This document shows positions 57,855 to 64,000 of a stretch of DNA of 64,000 bases, piece after piece. Where the stretch lies: positions 62,001 to 126,000 of the forward strand of contig JAZQQY010000009.1 of NCBI GenBank assembly GCA_045629285.1. The letters are read 5' to 3'. A program made the translations under genes and the position numbers. The notes beneath the pieces are model-generated. The model did no database searches, was not told the origin of the DNA, and saw only the letters and a program-made list of their open reading frames with translations. Origin of the DNA: UBA1723 sp045629285. Its GTDB lineage: Bacteria; Bacteroidota; Bacteroidia; Bacteroidales; Paludibacteraceae. How positions within the stretch are numbered: position 1 is the first letter of the stretch; every line of letters begins with the position of its first letter.

Positions 57855-58724
57855 ATGGAGAAAGAAGAGAAAGCTGTTATGCTGAATCCGTTTTGCGACG
57901 AAGGATTCAAGAGAATTTTTGGTGATAAAATCCTGTTGATGGATTTTCTTAACTCTTTTGTAGACACAGAGGCACCTATTGTTGACTTGACATATGAGAA
58001 CAAGGAACTCGTGTCGGAAGAGAATGACAGAAGATCAATAATCTTCGACTTATTCTGCAAGCTAGACAATGGCAAGCACGTCATTATCGAGATGCAGAAC
58101 AAGAGACAAGATTACTTTGTGGAGAGAGCATTGTTCTATCTTTCAAGATCGATTTCTATGCAAGGAGAAAAAGGAGAGGAGTGGGAGTACGGAATCAACG
58201 CAGTCATTGGAGTGTTCATCACGCATTTCAATTTGTTCGACAACAACGACAATAAAGATGTGCTTTGTGAAATGAGATTGATGAACCCCAAAACAAACAA
58301 AACGATCAGCGATAAAATACGTGGCTATTTTATACAATTGCCAAAGTTCAAAAAGTCAAACAATGGATGTGCAGACCATTTTGAGGAATGGATCTACAAT
58401 CTGAAAAATATGGAGCGTATGGGAAATATAGAATTCAAAGATAAAGAGGTGTTCAAGAGGTTATGGGATCTCTCTAATTGTTCTATGCTTTCTTTTGAAG
58501 AACGCAATAAATATGAACGTAGTCTAAAAGCGTACCGTGACTATGTCAACCAAATAAACTACGCAAAAAAAGAGGGTATCGCAGAAGGAAGAGTTGAAGG
58601 CCAAGCAGAGGGAAGAGCAGAAGAACGCTTGAAAACCATAACATTGTTAAGGGAGAGTGGAATGAGTGATGAAGAGATTTCATTTCGCTTAAAAATAGAT
58701 ATCGAAGAGTTAAAATCTCTTTGA
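57855..58724 (+). CDS. Rpn family PD-(D/E)XK nuclease / putative transposase
   Basis: A 289-aa protein of the Rpn family (recombination-promoting nuclease; PDDEXK_2/TIGR01784). It starts with LNPFCDEGFKRIFGDKILLMDFLNSF, the family N-terminus. The nuclease core is FDLFCKLDNGKHVIIEMQNKRQDYFVERALFYLSRS, with D, ExQ positions of the PD-(D/E)XK fold. The C-terminus carries the typical degenerate Glu-Gly-Arg repeats (EGIAEGRVEGQAEGRAEERLK) and a short helix-turn-helix-like end (SGMSDEEISFRLKIDIEEL). E. coli Rpn proteins promote RecA-independent DNA transfer. No inverted ends are visible, so it is not shown to be mobile. Confidence 0.9.
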   Translation: MEKEEKAVMLNPFCDEGFKRIFGDKILLMDFLNSFVDTEAPIVDLTYENKELVSEENDRRSIIFDLFCKLDNGKHVIIEMQNKRQDYFVERALFYLSRSISMQGEKGEEWEYGINAVIGVFITHFNLFDNNDNKDVLCEMRLMNPKTNKTISDKIRGYFIQLPKFKKSNNGCADHFEEWIYNLKNMERMGNIEFKDKEVFKRLWDLSNCSMLSFEERNKYERSLKAYRDYVNQINYAKKEGIAEGRVEGQAEGRAEERLKTITLLRESGMSDEEISFRLKIDIEELKSL

Positions 58725-58808
58725 AAATCCTATTGAAATTCATGATATGAGTATGCAGTTTGGGGTTGACGTATGGCAGATTCTAAACAGCATGCTCTTG
58801 CTTTCAAT

Positions 58809-58838
58809 GTAGAGACGTCCACAATGCCACGTCTCTAC
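58809..58838. repeat. GTAGAGACG-family inverted repeat
   Basis: Perfect 10-bp arms GTAGAGACGT / ACGTCTCTAC around CCACAATGCC. Third locus of the dispersed repeat also found at 2598-2625 and 41479-41550. Confidence 0.8.
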
Positions 58839-58865
58839 CTGCCATAAAAACAAATTTTTATTGTT

Positions 58866-60077
58866 ATGGATTATATTTTGAGTTTTGCAATAGCCTTAGC
58901 AGCAACAATTTTTTTCTGCTTGTCCTTCTATATATTCAAAGCAATAAAGAAGGACATGTCTGACGATTTAGCTTTTTGTATTATGCCACTTATCACTTGT
59001 TTTGTATTGTCTATATACGTGGGCATGTCTTGGATCAGTTTTTATCTGGGCTTTTGCTTTTTTCTCCTCTCAACAATACTACTGGTAGCTATTCCGATAG
59101 CTATAAACAAGTTAATGAGGAAGGTCATGAATAAACCTTTTCTTTCATACTTGTTGAGTTCTTCATTATCGTTCATCGTTCTTTTCTCATTGATATTGAA
59201 TAGTATGGATGGCAGTTCCAAGACACACAGAAGATTGGAAAATGAATGCGTACCAGCTGATACTGTCGTAATAGAAGATGTTGTCTCATCCCCGTCTGTG
59301 AAATTCAGCAATAATTTAGCTAACATAGAGTTGAAAACCACAAGTATAGATTCGATATGGATTGAAAAAGATGGTGCAAAAAAAGCAATTACACTTGAAC
59401 AAGCCAGAAAATTTTCAGATATAGATTTAGATAAAAAAATTTTCTCCCTAAAATACGACACTACAAATACTAAGCATGAATATGTCAAGAAATGCAAGTC
59501 AACAAAAGATTTCCATGAGCTTGTAGAAAGACCTTATGTGTATAGCGACAAATCATACGACTGCGACGTGAACCTTGATGGCTTGACCGACTACATTCTT
59601 GAAGTCGACCACGAGGCAGACACCATAAGAAACCAAGAAGCATCGGAAAATCACAATCGTGGTCTTATTCTTGCAATAAATAAAGGAGACTATTTTGAGA
59701 CTGAGCATATCTATTTCTGCCTTTTGCCGTATCAAATACTAATAGGTTATTACGATGAAATAATCGAAGCATCTCAAAACAGATTGAGTATAAATGCCTC
59801 GTATAACAGTCATAGTACAGAAAGCTATGATTTTGTATATAAGGATGGAGATTTTGTGTTATGCAATTACCATATGGAAGTCGTAACTGATTTCACAGAA
59901 ACCCAGTCCTATACAAAAATAGACTTTGTGCACAACAGCATGACATGTACAACCAGAATCAAAGAAGACAGTGATGATGGGGACAACGAGGTGGAGGATA
60001 AGTGGATTTCCGTCAAATACAGTATAGAAGACCACAAACCATTACTACTGTCCAGAATGGGTGTGCTTTTGAATTGA
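58866..60077 (+). CDS. Hypothetical membrane protein with C-terminal soluble domain, 403 aa
   Basis: The family is not recognised. Four hydrophobic helices lie in residues 1-120 (ILSFAIALAATIFFCLSFYIF; FCIMPLITCFVLSIYVGM; FYLGFCFFLLSTILLVAIPIAI; LSSSLSFIVLFSLILNSM). A soluble domain of about 280 residues follows; it contains a calcium-loop or FG-GAP-like sequence DVNLDGLTDYILEVDHEAD near residue 240 and a beta-rich C-terminus. A periplasmic location of the soluble part is likely from the even helix count only if the N-terminus is outside, so topology is unsettled. Confidence 0.7.
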   Translation: MDYILSFAIALAATIFFCLSFYIFKAIKKDMSDDLAFCIMPLITCFVLSIYVGMSWISFYLGFCFFLLSTILLVAIPIAINKLMRKVMNKPFLSYLLSSSLSFIVLFSLILNSMDGSSKTHRRLENECVPADTVVIEDVVSSPSVKFSNNLANIELKTTSIDSIWIEKDGAKKAITLEQARKFSDIDLDKKIFSLKYDTTNTKHEYVKKCKSTKDFHELVERPYVYSDKSYDCDVNLDGLTDYILEVDHEADTIRNQEASENHNRGLILAINKGDYFETEHIYFCLLPYQILIGYYDEIIEASQNRLSINASYNSHSTESYDFVYKDGDFVLCNYHMEVVTDFTETQSYTKIDFVHNSMTCTTRIKEDSDDGDNEVEDKWISVKYSIEDHKPLLLSRMGVLLN

Positions 60078-60154
60078 AATTTTAATAAATGTTATATTTA
60101 GCATTTTGCATCCTTAATTTGGCATTTTATATAAAGATTGTCCCAAAAAATGAA

Positions 60155-60162
60155 TATATTTG
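60155..60162 (+). promoter_or_regulatory. -7 box for the dapB operon
   Basis: TATATTTG matches TAnnTTTG, 33 nt before the dapB ATG at 60196. Confidence 0.55.
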
Positions 60163-60195
60163 CCGAAATATTGTAATTGAAAAAAGTAGATCAAA

Positions 60196-60912
60196 ATGAA
60201 AATAGCGCTTATCGGCTACGGTAAAATGGGCCACATGATTGAGAAGATTGCCAGAGAGAGAGGTCATGAAATCGTATCTATCATTGATATCGACAACCGT
60301 GAAGATTTGAAGAGCGACGCATTCAAGAGTGCAGACGCTGCAATTGAGTTTACAGTTCCTACTACAGCTATCGAAAACATCAATGCTTGCTTCGACGCAG
60401 GTGTTCCTGTCGTTTGCGGTACAACTGGTTGGACTAAGCAGATTGAGGCAGTAAAGGCAGATATGGCAAAGAAGAATGGTACTCTATTCTGGAGTTCAAA
60501 CTACTCTGTAGGCGTAAATATTTTCATGGCAGTCAACAAATATTTGGCTAAGATCATGAACGGGTTCTCTCAGTATAATGTTGAGATGACAGAGGTTCAC
60601 CACATCCACAAGTTGGATGCTCCAAGTGGAACAGCTATCACGCTTGCTGAAGGAATCCTTGAGAATCTAGACAGAAAGACTAACTGGACAAAGGAGGCTG
60701 AGGGTGCACCGACAGATATGGCAATCAAGTCTATCCGAGAGGGTGAGGTCCCTGGTATCCACACTATCCGTTATGAGTCGGGTGTTGATTCGATCGAGAT
60801 CACTCACGATGCAAAGAGCCGTGAGGGATTCGCGCTAGGAGCTGTGCTTGCTGCTGAGTTTACTGCAGGAAAGAAAGGTTTCTACACAACAACTGACATG
60901 TTCAAATTCTAA
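60196..60912 (+). CDS. dapB: 4-hydroxy-tetrahydrodipicolinate reductase
   Basis: NAD(P)H-dependent step of lysine and diaminopimelate synthesis. The 238-aa protein has the dinucleotide-binding start KIALIGYGKMGHMIE, FTVPTTAIENI, and the catalytic/substrate block EVHHIHKLDAPSGTAITLAEGI (HHxxK and PSGT). GVDSIEITHDAKSREGFALGAV is the C-terminal signature. It lies 9 nt ahead of the signal peptidase gene and is probably co-transcribed with it. Confidence 0.96.
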   Translation: MKIALIGYGKMGHMIEKIARERGHEIVSIIDIDNREDLKSDAFKSADAAIEFTVPTTAIENINACFDAGVPVVCGTTGWTKQIEAVKADMAKKNGTLFWSSNYSVGVNIFMAVNKYLAKIMNGFSQYNVEMTEVHHIHKLDAPSGTAITLAEGILENLDRKTNWTKEAEGAPTDMAIKSIREGEVPGIHTIRYESGVDSIEITHDAKSREGFALGAVLAAEFTAGKKGFYTTTDMFKF

Positions 60913-60921
60913 TTGAAAGAG

Positions 60922-62403
60922 ATGTTTGGAATAGGATCATCTAATAAAGTTTTGTCGTCTTCTGACAAAAAAGACGAGTATATCGGAAGAAAGAGTGGAA
61001 CTTTGGTTGAGCGTATCAAAGACACTAAGAAATCCGACTATATAAAGTTTGGCATCCTTGCTGTGATTACCCTTTTGTTCACATTGTGGACAGGTAATCC
61101 GTTGTCGTTGCTATTCTTGCTTTTCTTTTTTGATGTATATATCACGAGATATGTATCTTGGGATTGGTGGAAGAAGTCGGACAATTCTATAATAAAGACA
61201 GTAGGAAGCTGGGTGGACGCGATCGTCTTTGCATTGGTTGTTGTCTATTTCATCAATATCTATTTGTTTCAAAACTATGTGATCCCATCATCTTCGTTGG
61301 AGAAATCGTTGTTAGTCGGCGACTATTTGTTCGTAAGCAAGTGCAACTATGGACCACGTTCGCCTATGACTCCGCTTTCATTCCCGTTGGCACAGCACAC
61401 GTTGCCGATTTTGAACTGTAAGTCGTACATTGAGGAACCTCAGTGGGAGTACAAGCGTTTGGCTGGCTTTGAGGACGTGAAGCTATACGATATCGTGGTG
61501 TTCAACTTCCCTGCCGGCGACACAGTGGCAATGAAGGTTCAGAATCCAGACTACTACACTCTTACGTCGACATACGGACGTGAAAAGGTAAATACTGATA
61601 AGGAAACATTCGGAGATATCGTTTGGAGACCAGTTGACAGACGAGAAAACTACGTAAAGAGATGTGTAGGTTTGCCAGGAGACAACCTGTTGATTTCGGA
61701 TAAGAATCTGTATATCAACGGTCACTTGGTAGAAGCACCTGAACACATTCAGTTCAACTACTTCATCGAGACAACTAAGATGTTGACAGAGAAGAACTTC
61801 CAATCGCTTGGTGTAAGTAAGTCGGATTACGAATATTCAATGGTGTCGACAGATTGGAAGAGAATGTTGCAGTATCAGGCAAACGAAGACGGTTCGTACA
61901 ATTTCGTATACAAGTTGCCATTGACTGCTGCTATGAAGGCTAAATTGGAGAAGTCGCAGGATGTAGTTAGCATCAAACTTGAAGACGAGAGATTCGGAGG
62001 CCGTACGTTCCCACAGACAAAGGCAGACAACAAGTGGACTCGCGACAATTACGGACCTATCCACATTCCAGCAAAGGGAGAGACAATCGAACTTAACGCT
62101 GACAATATCGATTTGTATGCCCAGATAATCCGCAATTACGAGGGCAATAAACTAGAGTACTCTGGCGATAACATTAAAATAAATGGAGAAGTTGCCAGCA
62201 ATTATACATTCAAAATGAACTACTACTGGATGATGGGAGACAACAGGCACAACTCCGCAGACTCCAGATATTGGGGATTCGTACCTGAGGACCATATTGT
62301 AGGAAAACCAGTTTTCATTTGGCTTTCTCTTGATGAGGATAAGGACGGTTTCTTCAACAAACTTCGTACAGAACGAATCTTCAAGCGTATTCATAACGAT
62401 TAA
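60922..62403 (+). CDS. lepB: Signal peptidase I
   Basis: A 493-aa membrane serine protease that removes signal peptides. Two N-terminal hydrophobic helices (about 33-70) and a third (SWVDAIVFALVVVYFINIYLFQ) precede the catalytic region. The catalytic Ser lies in VIPSSSLEKSLLVGDYLFVSK (the PSxS box) and the general-base Lys in NYVKRCVGLPGDNLLI. GDNRHNSADSRYWGFVPEDHIVGKP is box E. A long insertion between boxes D and E (about 260-420) is normal in Bacteroidetes. The ATG at 60922 is preferred to the in-frame TTG right after dapB. Confidence 0.94.
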   Translation: MFGIGSSNKVLSSSDKKDEYIGRKSGTLVERIKDTKKSDYIKFGILAVITLLFTLWTGNPLSLLFLLFFFDVYITRYVSWDWWKKSDNSIIKTVGSWVDAIVFALVVVYFINIYLFQNYVIPSSSLEKSLLVGDYLFVSKCNYGPRSPMTPLSFPLAQHTLPILNCKSYIEEPQWEYKRLAGFEDVKLYDIVVFNFPAGDTVAMKVQNPDYYTLTSTYGREKVNTDKETFGDIVWRPVDRRENYVKRCVGLPGDNLLISDKNLYINGHLVEAPEHIQFNYFIETTKMLTEKNFQSLGVSKSDYEYSMVSTDWKRMLQYQANEDGSYNFVYKLPLTAAMKAKLEKSQDVVSIKLEDERFGGRTFPQTKADNKWTRDNYGPIHIPAKGETIELNADNIDLYAQIIRNYEGNKLEYSGDNIKINGEVASNYTFKMNYYWMMGDNRHNSADSRYWGFVPEDHIVGKPVFIWLSLDEDKDGFFNKLRTERIFKRIHND

Positions 62404-62475
62404 TCCTTCATAGACGTTTACATCGCGTCTGAGAGTTAGATAGGGTATTGTTTAACTATAAAAAACACTAAGACC

Positions 62476-63306
62476 ATGAACATGAAACATGTAATTTCTT
62501 TGATCATTGCGATGGTGTTGTCGGTAGGAAACATCTTTTCGCAGGTTACTTACGTAGAGACTCCGGTGTTCAAGGTAGGTGAAAAGGCAACTTACGGAAT
62601 ACATTTTAACCTAGGTTTCATTTCCATGAAGGCTGGAAAGGTGAATTTTGAAGTTGGTGAGGCTGTTATTAATGGAGTAGATTGTTACAAACTGACTGTT
62701 GATGGCTATACTCAGGGTATGTTTGAAAAATTTTATGTGGTAAGGGATACATTCACATCTTATCTGGACAAGAAGACTCTTCAGCCAGTATATTACCACG
62801 ACGGAAAGCATGAGGACAGCTATTGGAGCTATTCAACTTACAAATACACAAATATCGGAAATCCAGATAGTTTGCATGTAAACTTTGAGTATATCAAGAG
62901 AAAAGGTACTTCCAAGACAGAGTTCAATGTCAGTAAGAAGGCTGCCGATTTGGTGTCTACATGCTACAAGGTACGTAATGTAGATGTGAATTCAATGTCG
63001 AGAGGAAGCGTGGCATCGTTCTCTCTTTTGTTCGAAGACATTGTATACGAGTTAGGTTTAAAGTTTACTGGAAAACAGAATATCAAACTTAAAAACGGAG
63101 ATAAGTACAAGGCATTCGTATTTGTTCCTACCCTTATCAAAGGAAATTTGTTCAAGAACGACGAAGATTTGAAAATCTACGTTGCTGACGACGACAACCA
63201 CTACCCAGTGTATGTCGAGGCAAGCCTAAAGATGGGTAAAGCCGTGGCGTCTCTTGAGAGTATCTCCGGAACAAAATACGATCAGTCTGGAAAAAAGAAT
63301 AAATAA
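62476..63306 (+). CDS. DUF3108 family exported protein
   Basis: Signal peptide 1-22 (ending NIFSQ). The mature protein is beta-rich and fits DUF3108 (VFKVGEKATYGIHFNLGFISMKAGKVNFEV; FKNDEDLKIYVADDDNHYPVYVEASLKMGKAVASLESI). The family is found in Gram-negative bacteria, probably in the periplasm; function unknown. It follows lepB by 72 nt. Confidence 0.85.
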   Translation: MNMKHVISLIIAMVLSVGNIFSQVTYVETPVFKVGEKATYGIHFNLGFISMKAGKVNFEVGEAVINGVDCYKLTVDGYTQGMFEKFYVVRDTFTSYLDKKTLQPVYYHDGKHEDSYWSYSTYKYTNIGNPDSLHVNFEYIKRKGTSKTEFNVSKKAADLVSTCYKVRNVDVNSMSRGSVASFSLLFEDIVYELGLKFTGKQNIKLKNGDKYKAFVFVPTLIKGNLFKNDEDLKIYVADDDNHYPVYVEASLKMGKAVASLESISGTKYDQSGKKNK

Positions 63307-63372
63307 AATATCGCCGACCATGAAGACCATACGACTAGGGATATTTAAGAAAACAAGGATTTAATATATAGG

Positions 63373-64000
63373 ATGGCAAAAATTTTAGTAGTTGACGACG
63401 AGAGAAGTATCCGTAATTCTATGAAAGAGGTCCTAGGATTTGAAGGACACACGGTTATTCTCGCTGAAGACGGAGAAAGCGGATTGAAAGAGGCGGAAAA
63501 AGAGCAGTTCGACCTAGTGTTTTCGGACATTAAGATGCCGAAGATGGATGGTGTCGAGCTATTGGCGAAGATGAGACAGTTGCAACCGTCGACAAAAATG
63601 ATTTTGATTTCAGGACACGGCACAATTGAGACAGCCGTGCAGTGTATGCGCAACGGAGCCTTCGACTTCATTGAGAAGCCGATGAACCTTAATCGTCTGC
63701 TTCAGGCGGTGAAGGAGGCGATGTCAAGCGACAGCACCGAAAGTAACAATCTACGTGCCGCGATTTCTAACGGTGTGAAGAAAGCGACAGGAGGTGTGGC
63801 TGATGAGCGTGAGATGGTAGGTAAGAGCGACCAGATAAACCATCTTCGTGCGTTGATCGATAGAGTAGCGCCTACCGATGCCAGAGTACTCATCACAGGT
63901 GAGAACGGAACAGGTAAGGAGGTTGTTGCTCATCAGATATTTGCAAAGAGTTCCAGAGCAAACAAACCGTTTGTTGAGGTGAACTGTGCGGCAATTCCGT
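63373..64000 (+). CDS. NtrC-family sigma-54 response regulator (5' part, cut by window end)
   Basis: The first 209 codons are present. Residues 1-120 form a receiver domain (MAKILVVDDERSIRNS; phospho-acceptor Asp in FSDIKMPKMDGVELL; switch Thr/Ser and Lys in ISGHGT and FIEKPMN). A linker follows, then the start of an AAA+ sigma-54 activation domain with MVGKSDQINHLRALI and Walker A GENGTGKEVV. The rest of the ATPase and any Fis-type helix-turn-helix lie beyond base 64000. No histidine kinase gene is visible beside it. Confidence 0.93.
   Translation, partial: MAKILVVDDERSIRNSMKEVLGFEGHTVILAEDGESGLKEAEKEQFDLVFSDIKMPKMDGVELLAKMRQLQPSTKMILISGHGTIETAVQCMRNGAFDFIEKPMNLNRLLQAVKEAMSSDSTESNNLRAAISNGVKKATGGVADEREMVGKSDQINHLRALIDRVAPTDARVLITGENGTGKEVVAHQIFAKSSRANKPFVEVNCAAIP

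Noticed and set aside
1..64000. tRNA, rRNA, tmRNA or prophage genes
   Set aside because: I scanned intergenic stretches for cloverleaf and conserved rRNA segments and found none; no phage structural genes are present.

Overview
The window is chromosomal DNA from a member of the Bacteroidetes, most likely order Bacteroidales. The evidence is promoters with the TAnnTTTG -7 box ahead of many genes, secreted proteins ending in type IX secretion C-terminal domains, a BspA-type leucine-rich repeat protein, ExbB/ExbD/TonB genes, and anaerobe-style oxygen defence (PerR, flavodiiron protein, rubrerythrin). There are no rRNA or tRNA genes and no complete insertion sequence. About 46 protein genes are supported. 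Composition is moderate GC. The palindrome GTCGAC is about five times more frequent than chance (about 60 copies counted by eye).

Layout. 0-7.6 kb: a degenerate ThiD-like domain fused to an AraC regulator, an orphan Vsr endonuclease, a flavodoxin lipoprotein, a DUF2461 protein, a secreted CE1-type esterase with CBM6-like and T9SS domains, a C_GCAxxG_C_C protein and a secreted CotH-like protein. 7.8-10.7 kb: metY, a GNAT gene and cysK in one sulfur-assimilation operon. 10.8-13.4 kb: a DinJ/YafQ-type toxin-antitoxin pair translationally coupled to an NhaC-type antiporter, then a methyltransferase. 13.4-20.3 kb: an accessory island with three AAA+ ATPases carrying PD-(D/E)XK-like C-terminal domains, a UDG-like protein, a small XRE regulator, a 119-nt nested inverted repeat, and several families of iterated repeats next to the ATPase genes.

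20.4-28.7 kb: ilvE, perR, a flavodiiron protein and rubrerythrin, then an XRE-cupin regulator with an acyl-CoA ligase, then a BspA-like protein. 28.9-35.6 kb (minus strand): a lipoprotein hydrolase, cvfB, an MTA/SAH deaminase and purL. 35.7-41.1 kb (minus strand): lptF/G, ribBA, exbB, exbD, tonB and a DJ-1 protein. 41.2-46.9 kb: a GlsB-family membrane protein, a periplasmic lipoprotein carbonic anhydrase, a glycosyltransferase, a TlpA-like lipoprotein without CxxC, and an NSS transporter with a 35-aa companion subunit. 47.2-50.6 kb: a DUF1893, Tat-exported aldo/keto reductase and polyferredoxin operon. 50.9-58.7 kb: a surface protein with three repeated domains, an unknown membrane protein, a GH43-GH30 glycanase and an Rpn-family nuclease. 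58.9-64.0 kb: an unknown membrane protein, dapB, lepB, a DUF3108 protein and the start of an NtrC-type regulator cut by the window edge.

The most unusual material is the 13.4-20.3 kb island. There, the AAA+/nuclease-like genes sit beside repeats of strict geometry: 36-nt hairpins of 10-16-10 around the first ATPase, and two unrelated arrays with an identical 33-bp period between the other two. Other points worth following are the probable pseudo-kinase AraC regulator, the GTCGAC enrichment in a genome with an orphan Vsr, and the structured element at 17.1 kb.
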